In this document: positions 1 through 9,983 of the stretch, piece by piece
How the letters are laid out: each line of letters starts with the position of its first letter
How positions within the stretch are numbered: the first letter of the stretch is position 1
DNA from: Methylobacterium oryzihabitans
GTDB lineage: Bacteria; Pseudomonadota; Alphaproteobacteria; Rhizobiales; Beijerinckiaceae
Assembly: GCF_004004555.2 (NCBI RefSeq)
Contig: NZ_SACP01000018.1
Span: 1 to 64,000, forward strand
Direction: 5' to 3'
DNA length: 64,000 nt
The notes under the pieces: model-generated
The model's input: the letters and a program-made list of their open reading frames with translations, nothing else
Told to the model about the DNA's origin: nothing
Database searches by the model: none
Translations under genes and position numbers: made by a program

Positions 1-401
1 GCGCCCTCGCCCGGGCCGCGGCCGAGGGCCGCCAGCGCGTAGCGCTCCCCGGCCGCCGACTGCCCGGCGAGGGCGCCGGGCGTGTCGGGCACCGGGAATT
101 CCAGCGCCGGCTTGCCCTCGTGGTCGACGAACTGGATCGCCCCGTCCTCGTAGCGCCAGCCGGCGAGGCCGTTGAGGATCGGCAAGGCGCGCCGGCACCC
201 GGCCGGGAAGCGCAGGATGCGGCTGCCGCCGGCCTCCTCCGGCGCCAGCATGACGACGCAGCGCCGGTAGCTGCCGGCGAGCGCGAGGTCCCAGGCGCCG
301 GCCGCCGTCGCCGCGTCGCGCGGCGGACCCGCCTCCTGCGCCGGCGCGGAGGCGGTCCACAGGAGCAGGCCGATCAGCGGGACGAGACGGCGGGCGGGCA
401 T
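1..401 (-). CDS. AprI/Inh-family metalloprotease inhibitor, partial
   Basis: The gene runs off the left edge, so the C-terminus is missing. It starts at the ATG read from 401 and opens with a cleavable signal peptide (MPARRLVPLIGLLLWTASA, then PAQ), so the product is probably periplasmic. The mature part reads GAWDLALAGSYRRCVVML, then RFPAGCRRALP and W-Y-E-D-G. This is the W...C...L...C...W pattern of the Inh/Omp19 lipocalin-like inhibitors, which block serralysin-type metalloproteases in the periplasm. No protease gene is in view. Assignment rests on the spacing of the Trp and Cys residues only. Confidence 0.62.
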   Translation of the reverse strand, partial: MPARRLVPLIGLLLWTASAPAQEAGPPRDAATAAGAWDLALAGSYRRCVVMLAPEEAGGSRILRFPAGCRRALPILNGLAGWRYEDGAIQFVDHEGKPALEFPVPDTPGALAGQSAAGERYALAALGRGPGEG

Positions 402-422
402 GGTCGGGTTCTCGTCGACGGT

Positions 423-1385
423 TCAGGGACGGGGGTGAGGCGTCTCGGCGACCGGCGTCACCGGCCCCTTGCCGGAGAACCACGACACCAGGTTGTCGAT
501 GACGAGCTGGCCCATGGCGTTGCGGGTGTGGGTCGAGGCCGAGCCGACATGGGGCAGCAGCACGGTGTGCTCCTGCGCGATCAGGGCCTGGGGCACCCGC
601 GGCTCGTCGGCGAACACGTCGAGGCCCGCGCTCTGGATCGTGCCGTCGGCGAGCGCCGCCGCGAGCGCGTCCTCGTCGACCAGGGTGCCGCGGGCGACGT
701 TGACCAGCACGCCCTCGGGGCCGAGCGCCGCCAGCACCTCGCGGTCGACGATGTTCCGCGTCTCCGGCCCACCCGGCGCGACGACGATCAGCACGTCGAC
801 GGCCTTGGCCAGCCCGAGCAGCGTCGGGTGGTACTCGTAGGGCACGTCGTCCTGGCGCCGGCGGCCGTGATAGGCGACCGGCGCGCCGAAGGCGACGAGG
901 CGGTGGGCCACCGCCCGGCCGATCCGGCCGAGGCCGAGGATGCCGACCTTGCGCCCGCGCAGGGTCCCGGTGAGCGGGAACGGCTTGTCCAGCCAGCGGC
1001 CCTGGCGCAGGTAGCGGTCGGATTGCGGGATCTGCCGCAGGGTGGCGAGCAGCAGGCCGAGGGCGAGGTCGGCGACCTCGTCGGTGAGGACGTCGGGGGT
1101 GTTGGTCACCGTCACGCCGCGCCGGCCGCACTCGGCGGCGTCGATCGTGTCGTAGCCGACGCCGAAATTCGCCACGATCTCGAGGTTCGGCAGCCGGTCG
1201 AGCAGCGCGCCGTCGACCTGGACGTGGCTGACCGCCATGCCGCGGATGCGCGGTCCCAGCTCGGCCAGGACCCGGTCCTTGTCCTGCGCGAGGTCGCCGC
1301 GGTGCAGGGTGAACAGCCGGTCCAGGGTGTCGGTCACCAGCGGCATCATCGGGCGCAGCAGCAGCAGTTCGGTGGACTTCAACAC
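423..1385 (-). CDS. D-isomer-specific 2-hydroxyacid dehydrogenase
   Basis: About 320 residues, normal for the family. These enzymes reduce 2-oxo acids, such as glyoxylate or hydroxypyruvate, to D-2-hydroxy acids with NAD(P)H. The nucleotide-binding loop VGILGLGRIGRAVA is followed by the catalytic Arg in VNVARGTLVDEDAL, the Glu in FADEP and the His in LLPHVGSAS, so the full triad is present. The frame is open further upstream but non-protein-like there. A GGGGAG ribosome site at 1390-1395 lies 4 nt before GTG (1385) and 7 nt before TTG (1382), and either could be used. It is transcribed away from the sugar ABC importer, so it may process the imported carbon source. That link is inferred from position only. 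Confidence 0.88.
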   Translation of the reverse strand: MLKSTELLLLRPMMPLVTDTLDRLFTLHRGDLAQDKDRVLAELGPRIRGMAVSHVQVDGALLDRLPNLEIVANFGVGYDTIDAAECGRRGVTVTNTPDVLTDEVADLALGLLLATLRQIPQSDRYLRQGRWLDKPFPLTGTLRGRKVGILGLGRIGRAVAHRLVAFGAPVAYHGRRRQDDVPYEYHPTLLGLAKAVDVLIVVAPGGPETRNIVDREVLAALGPEGVLVNVARGTLVDEDALAAALADGTIQSAGLDVFADEPRVPQALIAQEHTVLLPHVGSASTHTRNAMGQLVIDNLVSWFSGKGPVTPVAETPHPRP

Positions 1386-1573
1386 GCATCTCCCCAGGAT
1401 CGCGCCATCCGACGATGGGCGCAGACCGCGGGTGCTTGATCTCCCGCGCGTCCCGACGGATGATGGCGCCCAAGACGAGAGGCGGCAAGCCGAACCGGCC
1501 GCCCCGGCAGAACACCCGGGAGGATATTTCATGTGCCATCGGCGCAACCCGTCCGTGCATCCGCCAGCCGGGA

Positions 1574-1589
1574 GTGGCAGCGCTGCCAC
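1574..1589. promoter_or_regulatory. perfect 16-bp palindrome, possible LacI-type operator
   Basis: GTGGCAGCGCTGCCAC is a perfect palindrome with a central CG, the layout typical of LacI/GalR-family operators. It lies 38 bp before the ATG of the ABC importer operon, in the 240-bp gap that separates it from the divergent dehydrogenase. No LacI-family gene is in this window, so the regulator would be encoded elsewhere. Confidence 0.45.
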
Positions 1590-1627
1590 CCCGTCCTGCC
1601 CCCGCAGCGCCTGAGGGAGAAGCAGCG

Positions 1628-2722
<1,095 letters not shown>

Positions 2723-2730
2723 CGTTCGCA

Positions 2731-2751
2731 CGGCCCCCGCTTTGGGGGCCG
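2731..2751 (+). terminator. GC-rich hairpin between ATPase and binding protein
   Basis: CGGCCCCC and GGGGGCCG form an 8-bp perfect stem around GCTTT, starting 8 nt after the ATPase stop codon. It has no T-run, so it looks more like an attenuator or mRNA-stabilising hairpin within the operon than a full terminator. It could let the binding protein be made in different amounts from the ATPase. Confidence 0.5.
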
Positions 2752-2825
2752 CCCGCGCGAGAGGGCCGCGAGACGCCCCCAGCGCCCGAGGACACGACCC
2801 CACGCCCAAAAGGGAGAGACGCCCC

Positions 2826-4136
2826 ATGACGACCCTCGACCGCCGCACGCTGCTCAAGGGCGGCGCGGCCCTCGGCCTCGCCTCCGCCGCCGGCCTCGAC
2901 GGGTTCGCCCGCGCCTGGGCGCAGGAGAACCAGTGGAAGCCCGAACAGGGCGCCTCGCTCAAGCTCTTGCGCTGGAAGCGCTTCATCCCGTCCGAGGACG
3001 AGGCGTTCATGCGCCTCGTCGACGCCTTCACCAAGGCGACCGGCGTGCCGGTCTCGGTGACGAGCGAGTCCTTCGACGACATCCAGCCCAAGGCCTCGGT
3101 CGCCGCCAATACCGGGCAGGGCCCGGACATGGTGTGGGGCCTGTACTCGTTCCCGGCCCTGTTCCCGTCGAAGTGCCTCAAGGTCGGCGACGTCGCCGAC
3201 TATCTCGGCAAGAAGTACGGCGGCTGGCTGCCGGCGGCCGAGGCCTACGGCAAGGTCAAGGGCGAGTGGATCGCCATCCCGATGGCGTTCAACGGCGGCT
3301 ATCTCAACTATCGCATCTCGGCCATGAACAAGGCCGGCTTCACCAAGTTCCCGGAGGACCACGAGGGCTTCCTGGAACTGTGCAGGGCGATGAAGAAGAA
3401 CAACACGCCGGCCGGCTTCGCGCTGGGCCACGCCACCGGCGATGCCAATTCGTGGATCCACTGGGCGCTGTGGTCGCACGGCGCCTACCTCGTCGACGCC
3501 AACGAGAAGATCATCATCAACTCGCCGGAGACCGCCAAGGCGCTCGACTACGTCAAGGCGCTGTACGAGACCTTCGTGCCCGGCACGGTGTCATGGAACG
3601 ACTCCTCGAACAACAAGGCGTTCCTGTCGGGCGACCTCTACCTGACCAACAACGGCATCTCGATCTACGCCGCGGCCAAGAACGACAGGAAGGACATCGC
3701 GGCGGACATGGACCACGCCGCCTACCCGGTCGGCAAGTCCGGCAAGCCGACCGAGTTCCAGCTCGCCTTCCCGATCCTGGCCTACACCTACACCAAGGCG
3801 CCGAACGCCTGTAAGGCGTTCATGGCCTTCGCGCTGGAGGCCCAGAACTACAATGCCTGGCTCGAAGCGGCGCAGGGCTACCTCTGCCATCCGCTCCAGG
3901 CCTATTCCAACAACCCGATCTGGACCGCCGACCCGAAGAACAAGGTGTTCGGCGAGGCCTCGACCCGGACGCTCGCCGCCGGCGGCCTCGCGCCGGTGAG
4001 CGAGAAGGTCGCGGCCGTGCTCGCCGACTTCGTGGTCGTCGACATGTTCGCGAGCTACTGCACCGGCCGCGAGGACCAGAAGGGCGCGATCAAGACGGCC
4101 GAGCGACAGGCGCAGCGGATCTTCCGCTCGGCCTGA
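2826..4136 (+). CDS. sugar ABC transporter substrate-binding protein, Tat-type signal
   Basis: A 436-residue family 1 extracellular solute-binding protein, the periplasmic receptor for the importer. The N-terminus DRRTLLKGGAALGLASAAG carries twin arginines before a hydrophobic stretch, and cleavage is likely after FARAWA. This suggests Tat export, folded before transport. The body has the usual W-rich pattern (PDMVWGLYSF, SWIHWALWSHGAYL) of sugar binders. AAAAGGGAGAGACGCCCC gives a good ribosome site before the ATG. Permeases follow downstream. The exact sugar is unknown. Confidence 0.88.
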   Translation: MTTLDRRTLLKGGAALGLASAAGLDGFARAWAQENQWKPEQGASLKLLRWKRFIPSEDEAFMRLVDAFTKATGVPVSVTSESFDDIQPKASVAANTGQGPDMVWGLYSFPALFPSKCLKVGDVADYLGKKYGGWLPAAEAYGKVKGEWIAIPMAFNGGYLNYRISAMNKAGFTKFPEDHEGFLELCRAMKKNNTPAGFALGHATGDANSWIHWALWSHGAYLVDANEKIIINSPETAKALDYVKALYETFVPGTVSWNDSSNNKAFLSGDLYLTNNGISIYAAAKNDRKDIAADMDHAAYPVGKSGKPTEFQLAFPILAYTYTKAPNACKAFMAFALEAQNYNAWLEAAQGYLCHPLQAYSNNPIWTADPKNKVFGEASTRTLAAGGLAPVSEKVAAVLADFVVVDMFASYCTGREDQKGAIKTAERQAQRIFRSA

Positions 4137-4189
4137 CGGGGCGGGGCGCTCCCCGCTCCCGAGAGGGAAGAAGTCCCGCCTCCGGTCGC

Positions 4190-4412
4190 GCATGATCTCC
4201 TCGCCCCGCTTGCGGGGAGAGGGCTGCTGGGGATCGGAACGATCCCACCCCCTTGTCGGGTCCACAGCGAGGCAGCAGCCGAAGGTGAAGGGGCGAGGCC
4301 GGAAGAGCCTCGTCCGGAAGCACCCCCTCACCCTCGCTCCGGCTGCGCCTGCGCTCGCTTCATCGACAACAGGGTCGATGAAGCCCTCTCCCCGCCCGCG
4401 GGGAGAGGAGAG
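4190..4412. repeat. intergenic inverted repeat, family A copy 1
   Basis: The 367-bp gap between binding protein and first permease holds no gene. It contains a left hairpin (CCCCGCTTGCGGGG at about 4204) and a right block from about 4325. The right block has CACCCTCGCTCCGGCTGCGC, a stem made by CATCGAC and GTCGATG, and a second hairpin CCCCGCCCGCGGGG. The same modules recur in the same order at 21724-21926. Both copies lie between genes. Confidence 0.8.
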
Positions 4413-4503
4413 ACCCGTGCCGCATCCGGCACCGCTCGGCTGTCTCGCCCCGCCCCGGGGGCGGTCGGCGACCGACACGACACCCATCCCCAGGAGGCTC
4501 CCC

Positions 4504-5448
4504 GTGGCCGACATCGCCCTTGCCCGCCCCGCCGCGGCGACGCCGGAATCCGGCTCCGCCTGGGCCCGTTTCCGGTCGAGCCGCGGCTGGCTCGGCTTCT
4601 GGTTCATGCTGCCGGCGGCCGCGATCCTGCTGCTGTTCCTCGCCTACCCGCTCGGCAAGGGCATCTGGCTGTCGGTGACCGACACCCGGATCGGCCGCGG
4701 CGGCTCCTTCGTCGGGCTCGAGAACTACGAGTGGCTGTGGGATGACAGCGTCTTCTGGCTCTCGGTGTTCAACACCCTGCTCTACACGGTGATCGCCTCG
4801 ATCGCGAAGTTCGGCATCGGGCTCTACCTCGCGCTGCTGCTCAACAAGCGGCTGCCGTGCAAGGCGCTGATCCGCTCGATCGTGCTGATCCCCTGGGTGG
4901 TGCCGACCGTGCTGTCGGCTCTGGCCTTCTGGTGGATCTTCGACAGCCAGTTCTCGATCATCTCGTGGTCGCTGCGCCGCCTCGGCCTGATCAGCACCAA
5001 CATCGACTTCCTCGGCGACCCGACCATGGCGCGGATCTGCGTCACCTTCGCCAACATCTGGCGCGGGGTGCCGTTCATCGCAATCACGCTGCTGGCCGGC
5101 CTCCAGACCGTGTCGCCCTCGCTCTACGAGGCGGCGAGCATCGACGGCGCGACGCCGTGGCAGAACTTCCGCCACATCACCCTGCCGCTGCTCACCCCGA
5201 TCATCGCCGTGGTGATGACCTTCTCGGTGCTGTTCACCTTCACCGACTTCCAGCTCATCTGGGCGATGACCCGCGGCGGCCCGGTGAACTCGACGCACCT
5301 GATGGCGACCCTGTCCTACCAGCGGGGCATCCTGTCGGGGAACCTCGGCGAGGGCGCGGCCATCGCCACCGCCATGGTGCCGTTCCTGATCCTCGCCATC
5401 GGCATCTCGTGGTTCGGCCTCCAGAACCGCAAGTGGCAGTCGGGCTGA
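4504..5448 (+). CDS. sugar ABC transporter permease (MalF/UgpA type)
   Basis: 314 residues with six predicted membrane spans, starting at about residue 31 (WLGFWFMLPAAAILLLFLAY). The EAA loop, which docks on the ATPase, reads EAASIDGATPWQNFRHITLP. The GTG start at 4504 is chosen because a perfect AGGAGG (4492-4497) sits 6 nt before it. Upstream sequence in the same frame belongs to repeat A. It works with the neighbouring permease as a heterodimer. Confidence 0.9.
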   Translation: MADIALARPAAATPESGSAWARFRSSRGWLGFWFMLPAAAILLLFLAYPLGKGIWLSVTDTRIGRGGSFVGLENYEWLWDDSVFWLSVFNTLLYTVIASIAKFGIGLYLALLLNKRLPCKALIRSIVLIPWVVPTVLSALAFWWIFDSQFSIISWSLRRLGLISTNIDFLGDPTMARICVTFANIWRGVPFIAITLLAGLQTVSPSLYEAASIDGATPWQNFRHITLPLLTPIIAVVMTFSVLFTFTDFQLIWAMTRGGPVNSTHLMATLSYQRGILSGNLGEGAAIATAMVPFLILAIGISWFGLQNRKWQSG

Positions 5449-5463
5449 GAAACGCCCCCGCCC

Positions 5464-5487
5464 CGGTGCGGCGGCCTCGCCGCACCG
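5464..5487 (+). terminator. perfect 10-bp hairpin between the two permease genes
   Basis: CGGTGCGGCG and CGCCGCACCG pair perfectly around GCCT, in the 82-bp gap between the permeases. It has no T-run. It probably affects mRNA stability or processing within the operon. Confidence 0.5.
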
Positions 5488-5530
5488 CCCCGAACCGACA
5501 GTTCCGCGTGCCGATCCCGGAGAGGAAGCC

Positions 5531-6412
5531 ATGGCCGACGCCACGACCGCCGACCACAACGAGGGCATGGCCTATCTCGACACGCTGCCGCGGCGCGTGC
5601 TGACGGTCTACCTGCCGCTCGTCGTCATCCTGGTGGTGCTGCTGTTCCCGTTCTACTGGATGGCGCTGACAGCGATCAAACCGGACGAGCAGCTCATCGA
5701 CATGGAGAACTACAACCCGTTCTGGGTCGTGGCTCCGACGTTCAAGCACATCGGCAAGCTGCTGTTCGAGACCCGCTACCCGCTGTGGCTGTGGAACACG
5801 ATGCTGGTCTCGGTCGCCGCGACCGCGCTGTCGCTGTTCGCCAGCGTGCTCGCCGCCTACGCGATCGTGCGGATCCGCTACAAGGGCTCGGCGCTGGTGG
5901 GCGTGGCGATCTTCATGGCCTACCTCGTGCCGCCCTCGATCCTGTTCATCCCCCTCGCCACCATCATCCAGGCCTACGGGCTGTACGACTCGCCGATGGC
6001 GCTGATCCTGGTCTACCCGACCATCCTGATCCCGTTCTCGACCTGGCTGCTGATGGGGTACTTCAAGACCATTCCCTACGAGCTGGAGGAATGCGCGCTG
6101 ATCGACGGCGCCACCCGCTGGCAGATCCTGGTCAAGATCATCCTGCCGCTGGCGGTGCCGGGGCTGATCTCGGCCGGCATCTTCTCGTTCACGCTGTGCT
6201 GGAACGAGTTCATCTACGCGCTGACGTTCCTGTCCTCGACCCAGAACAAGACCGTGCCGGTGGCGGTGGTGAGCGAGTTCGTCGACGGCGACATCTACCG
6301 CTGGGGCTCGCTGATGGCCGGCGCCCTGGTCGGCTCGCTGCCGCTGGTGATCCTGTACTCGTTCTTCGTCGAGCACTACGTGTCGGCGATGACCGGGGCG
6401 GTGAAGGAGTGA
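5531..6412 (+). CDS. sugar ABC transporter permease (MalG/UgpE type)
   Basis: 293 residues, six predicted membrane spans. The EAA loop reads ECALIDGATRWQILVKIILP, and the C-terminal half matches the MalG side of CUT1 systems. The ATG has GGAGAGGAAGCC just before it. This is the last gene of the operon and ends in a hairpin region that faces the convergent acyltransferase gene. Partner of the 4504-5448 permease. Confidence 0.9.
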   Translation: MADATTADHNEGMAYLDTLPRRVLTVYLPLVVILVVLLFPFYWMALTAIKPDEQLIDMENYNPFWVVAPTFKHIGKLLFETRYPLWLWNTMLVSVAATALSLFASVLAAYAIVRIRYKGSALVGVAIFMAYLVPPSILFIPLATIIQAYGLYDSPMALILVYPTILIPFSTWLLMGYFKTIPYELEECALIDGATRWQILVKIILPLAVPGLISAGIFSFTLCWNEFIYALTFLSSTQNKTVPVAVVSEFVDGDIYRWGSLMAGALVGSLPLVILYSFFVEHYVSAMTGAVKE

Positions 6413-6430
6413 GGGGAGCGGCGCCCTGAA

Positions 6431-6454
6431 CCCTCCCCCGCTGCGGGGGGAGGG
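6431..6454. terminator. bidirectional terminator-like hairpin (family C)
   Basis: CCCTCCCCCG, CTG, then CGGGGGGAGGG forms a strong stem-loop in the 71-bp gap between two convergent operons. The same CCCTCCCCC(G/C) hairpin type recurs at 41313 and 41474, also between convergent genes. Confidence 0.6.
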
Positions 6455-6483
6455 TTCGCGCGGCAAGGCTCACCATCCCTCCA

Positions 6484-7698
6484 TCACGCCGCCGACCCCG
6501 CCCGGGCCCCGGCCCGGGGAGCCGGCCCCTCCGACGGTCCTGCGGCACGGGCGTGCGAGCCGGCCCGGCGCCGCAGGGCGATCATCGGACGCTCGATGCC
6601 GTACCAGCTCGCCAGGGACAGGGCGGCGGTGAGCGCGAGGTAGAGCGCGACGAAGCCGGGGCCGCGCGGGGGCACCAGATGGCTCGCCAGCATCGCGGCG
6701 AACCAGTGCCAGAGATAGAGCGAGTAGCTGATCCGCCCGAGGAACAGCATCGGGCCGCTCTCCAGCAGGCGCCGGCCGGGGCCGGGGCGGGCGACGAGCG
6801 GCGCCAGCACCACCGCGAGGGCGAGGCCCTGCACCGTGTAGCGGACGACCTCGCGGAAGTACGGGTCGCGCCAGGCCAGCGACCCGGCGAGGACGAGCCA
6901 GGCCGCCGCCTGCACCCCCCTCGCCCCGACGAGGGCCGCGAGCCGGCGGGGATCGCCGCGCACCACCAGAACGGCGGCGAGCGCCCCGAAGGCGAGGGAA
7001 TCGAGGCGGGTGTCGGTGCCGGCGTAGAGGCGGTTGTACCACTCGACCCCGCAGACCGCCCCCGGCGCCCCCTGAAGGCACAGGCGGTAGAGGCACGCGC
7101 GCCAGACCAGGGCGGCGAGGCAGGCGCCGGCGAGTCCCCAGGCGGCGCCCCGCCAGCCGCCCCGGCGCAGCAGCCCCAGCAGCAGCACCGGCCAGACGAG
7201 GTAGAACTGCTCCTCGATGGCGAGCGACCACAGGATCGCGAACGGGTGCGGCACCATCGCGCCCGAGGCCCCGGCGACCGGCAGGTCGGAGGCGTAGCCG
7301 GAGAAGACCTCGTAGAGGTTGGCGCCGTAGAACAGCGCGGAGAGCCAGCCGGCCGGCGTGATCGTGCCGCCCCAGGCGGCGAAGGCGAGACCGGCGACGA
7401 GGAGGAAGGCGAGGGCCGCCGGCATCAGCCGCAGCACCCGGCGCAGGTAGAAGCCGCCGAACGCGATGCCGCCGGTGCGGGCCTGCTCGGCCACCATCTG
7501 CCCGGTGAGCAGGTAGCCGCTGAGGAAGAAGAACAGGGTGACGCCGAAGCCGCCCGGGACGAGGTGGGCCGGGGCGGCGTGCGAGGCGATCACCAGCACC
7601 ACCGCCACCGCCCGCAGGCCGTCGAGGGCCGGGAGGTAGCGGGTCGGCAGCAGCGCCGCCCGGATCGCCTCCGGGTCGCGGTGGCGGGCCTCACTCAC
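6484..7698 (-). CDS. membrane acyltransferase (OafA/ExoZ family)
   Basis: 404 residues with about ten membrane spans. The N-terminus has the acyltransferase-3 hallmarks YLPALDGLRAVAVVLVIASH (catalytic His) and FFFLSGYLLTG. Such enzymes move acetyl or succinyl groups onto sugars of exported polysaccharides; ExoZ acetylates succinoglycan. It is the last gene of the EPS operon and overlaps the GH16 gene by 8 bp. The tail after about residue 375 is Ala/Gly/Arg-rich and probably disordered. Which acyl group and sugar are used cannot be read from the sequence. Confidence 0.87.
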   Translation of the reverse strand: MSEARHRDPEAIRAALLPTRYLPALDGLRAVAVVLVIASHAAPAHLVPGGFGVTLFFFLSGYLLTGQMVAEQARTGGIAFGGFYLRRVLRLMPAALAFLLVAGLAFAAWGGTITPAGWLSALFYGANLYEVFSGYASDLPVAGASGAMVPHPFAILWSLAIEEQFYLVWPVLLLGLLRRGGWRGAAWGLAGACLAALVWRACLYRLCLQGAPGAVCGVEWYNRLYAGTDTRLDSLAFGALAAVLVVRGDPRRLAALVGARGVQAAAWLVLAGSLAWRDPYFREVVRYTVQGLALAVVLAPLVARPGPGRRLLESGPMLFLGRISYSLYLWHWFAAMLASHLVPPRGPGFVALYLALTAALSLASWYGIERPMIALRRRAGSHARAAGPSEGPAPRAGARAGSAA

Positions 7699-8560
7699 CG
7701 ATCCCTCCCGTCCCCGTCGGCTCCGGGGTGAAGACCCGGATGCGGTCGATCGCGAAATCGGCCGGAAACGCCGTCGCGGCGTCCGGGGCGCCGGTCCACG
7801 TCCCGCCGACCGCGAGGTTGACGAGGAGGAACATCGGCTGGTGCAGGTCGGCGGGGGTCGGCTCGCTGAACACCGTCTCGCCGTCGAACGCCCAGGCGAC
7901 CGTCTCGCGCGTCCAGGTCACCGCGTAGGTGTGGAAGTCCCCCGACAGGTCGGGCACCGGGTGCTGGCGCTTGCGCTGCCGGTGGCCCCCGTCCGCACCG
8001 GTATGGAGCGTGAGGTCGAGGGTGGTGAGGCGGTCGCCGTAGACCTCCATCACGTCGATCTCCGGCGGCCAGCCGCCGGCCCGGGCGAGCAGCCAGAAGG
8101 CCGGCCACAGCCCGCGGCCGCGGGGTACCCGGGCGCGCATCTCGGCGTAGCCGTAGCGGAAGGCGAAGCTGCGGTAGGTGGTGAGCAGGCCGGAGGCGTA
8201 GGGGAGCCCGAGGGTCGCCCGCTGCATCGCCTCCGGCACCGGGTTCGCGCGGATGCGCAGCACTCCGTCGCCGAGGTGGAACGGGTGCAGCGGCCGCAAG
8301 ACCTCGGGATCCTGACCCGGCCGCGGATCGACGTAGTATTCGAGTTCCCGGTTGCCGGCATTGGTGCGCCAGCCCTCCGGGTAGTGCGGCTCCCAGCGCC
8401 CGCCGAGGTCGAGGCGGTCGAACGGCTCGTCGAAGGCGAGGTGCCAGCCCGGCGGCGGGGCGGCCCGGGGCGAGCGGGAGGCCAGAACGGTGAGGGGCGC
8501 GGCGGCGAGGAGGCCGAGGGCGCCGCGGCGGGAGGCGGCGAGCGGTCGAACGGGCGTCAT
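7691..8560 (-). CDS. secreted GH16 glycanase, ExoK-like
   Basis: 289 residues. A signal peptide (SRRGALGLLAAAPLTVLA) precedes a GH16 jelly-roll domain. The active-site motif is EIDVME, with nucleophile Glu167, Asp169 and acid/base Glu172. MRARVPRGRGLWPAFWLL is also typical. Such enzymes cut beta-glucans or succinoglycan as it leaves the cell, as ExoK does. The ATG overlaps the stop codon of the polymerase gene (ATGA), so translation is probably coupled. The frame is open upstream inside the polymerase gene, but that part does not look like protein. Confidence 0.88.
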   Translation of the reverse strand: MTPVRPLAASRRGALGLLAAAPLTVLASRSPRAAPPPGWHLAFDEPFDRLDLGGRWEPHYPEGWRTNAGNRELEYYVDPRPGQDPEVLRPLHPFHLGDGVLRIRANPVPEAMQRATLGLPYASGLLTTYRSFAFRYGYAEMRARVPRGRGLWPAFWLLARAGGWPPEIDVMEVYGDRLTTLDLTLHTGADGGHRQRKRQHPVPDLSGDFHTYAVTWTRETVAWAFDGETVFSEPTPADLHQPMFLLVNLAVGGTWTGAPDAATAFPADFAIDRIRVFTPEPTGTGGIGE

Positions 8561-9975
8561 GCGCGGCCTCCTTCGGGCATCCGGGGTGGGGTGCGGGCGG
8601 GCGCGACGTCCTCGACGGCGGCGGAGGCGTCCCGCGCCATGAGGTAGAAGATCACGAGGTTCTGCAGCGCCGGCATGATGAAGATCGGCGCCTCGCTGAG
8701 GCCCGACACGACCATGAACAGCACCGCCTGATCGCGGGCGGCATCGGGCGCCACCGCCATCCGCAGCAGCAGCCCGAGGACGAAGCCGAGCCCCGGCAGC
8801 GCCCCCAGCACCCCGAGGGTGAGCACGAGCTGGAGGCTCATGTTGTGGGCGTTGACGTGGCTGCCGTAGAACTGCGTCGGCACGCTGTCGCTGATGAGCT
8901 GCTCGGTGCCGTTGTAGCCCCAGCCGAACAGCGGGCGCTCGGCGATGAGGTCGGCGACGACCGACCAGATCTCGGTCCGGCCGGTCAGCGTCAGCAACTC
9001 GCTCGACGAGCCGCTGCGGGTGACGCCGCCGAGCATCGCCTCGATGTTGGCCATCTGCCCGGTGGCGACGGCGAGCAGCGCCAGGACGACGCCCGGCAGC
9101 AGCAGCAGGGCCGCGGCGGCGAGCCCGCCGCGCTCGCGCAGGGCGATCACGCCCCAGGCCAGCAGGCAGGCGAGCAGGGTGGTGCGGCTGTTCGACAGCA
9201 CGATCGCGGCGAGCCCGACCGCGACGGCGGCGACGAAGAGCGGCCGGCCGAGATGGCCGAGCCGGCGCCCGGCGGCGGCGAGCGTCAGCAGGTAGCCGGC
9301 CTGCTGGGCACAGACGTTGGGCTGGCCCGACAGGCCCTGGAAGCGCCAGCTCGGCTCGCCGTGCGAGGGCGGCAGCCACGCCGTGTCCGGCAGCAGCGCC
9401 CCGGCGACGAGGCCGCCGCCGATGAGCGCGAGCAGACCCCCGGCCATCACCCGGAACACGGTGCGCTCCGGCAGCCGCGCCGCCAGCAGGCAGGCGAAGC
9501 CGAGATAGCCGACGAGCCCCAGCGCGTTGATCGCCGTGTAGGGCGGCACCAGCGACCACAGGGTCGAGGCGAGCGCGATCCCGACATGCATCCCCGCCAG
9601 GGCGACGAGGGGGTCGCGGAAGGCCGGGGCGATGCGGCGGGCCTGGAGCAGCGCCACGCCGGCCAGGACGAGCCAGACGACGAGCTTGATCCCGTTCTGC
9701 GGCGTCAGCCCGACCTCGCCCTCCTCGCGCTGGCTGAACGCGACGGTGAGCCCGGCGACCACGACGACCAGCATCGCGGTCAGGGCCCAGGGCCGGGCCA
9801 GGGCCATCCCGCCGGCCAGGAGACCGGCGGCGAGCAGGCCCGCGACCGCGAGCGGCAGCAGGTAGACCGCCGGCCCGAGGCCCTCGCCGAGGGCGAGCGC
9901 CGCCGCCCAGGCCGCCGCGACGGCGACCGGCACGAGGGCGGAGGCGGCGAGCGGCGCCGGGAGCGGGATCCGCAT
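8557..9975 (-). CDS. EPS polymerase, O-antigen ligase/Wzy family (ExoQ-like)
   Basis: 472 residues with about twelve membrane spans. The periplasmic loop has TGRTEIWSVVADLIAERPLF followed by GWGYNG, the signature of the Wzy_C/O-antigen ligase family, and VNAHNMSLQLVLTLG after it. It is expected to join lipid-linked repeat units in the periplasm. The start at 9975 lies 8 nt past the stop of the ExoF-like gene. It could be a ligase instead of a polymerase, but in an EPS operon with a flippase and chain-length protein, polymerase is the better reading. Confidence 0.85.
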   Translation of the reverse strand: MRIPLPAPLAASALVPVAVAAAWAAALALGEGLGPAVYLLPLAVAGLLAAGLLAGGMALARPWALTAMLVVVVAGLTVAFSQREEGEVGLTPQNGIKLVVWLVLAGVALLQARRIAPAFRDPLVALAGMHVGIALASTLWSLVPPYTAINALGLVGYLGFACLLAARLPERTVFRVMAGGLLALIGGGLVAGALLPDTAWLPPSHGEPSWRFQGLSGQPNVCAQQAGYLLTLAAAGRRLGHLGRPLFVAAVAVGLAAIVLSNSRTTLLACLLAWGVIALRERGGLAAAALLLLPGVVLALLAVATGQMANIEAMLGGVTRSGSSSELLTLTGRTEIWSVVADLIAERPLFGWGYNGTEQLISDSVPTQFYGSHVNAHNMSLQLVLTLGVLGALPGLGFVLGLLLRMAVAPDAARDQAVLFMVVSGLSEAPIFIMPALQNLVIFYLMARDASAAVEDVAPARTPPRMPEGGRA

Positions 9976-9983
9976 CGCGCCGC

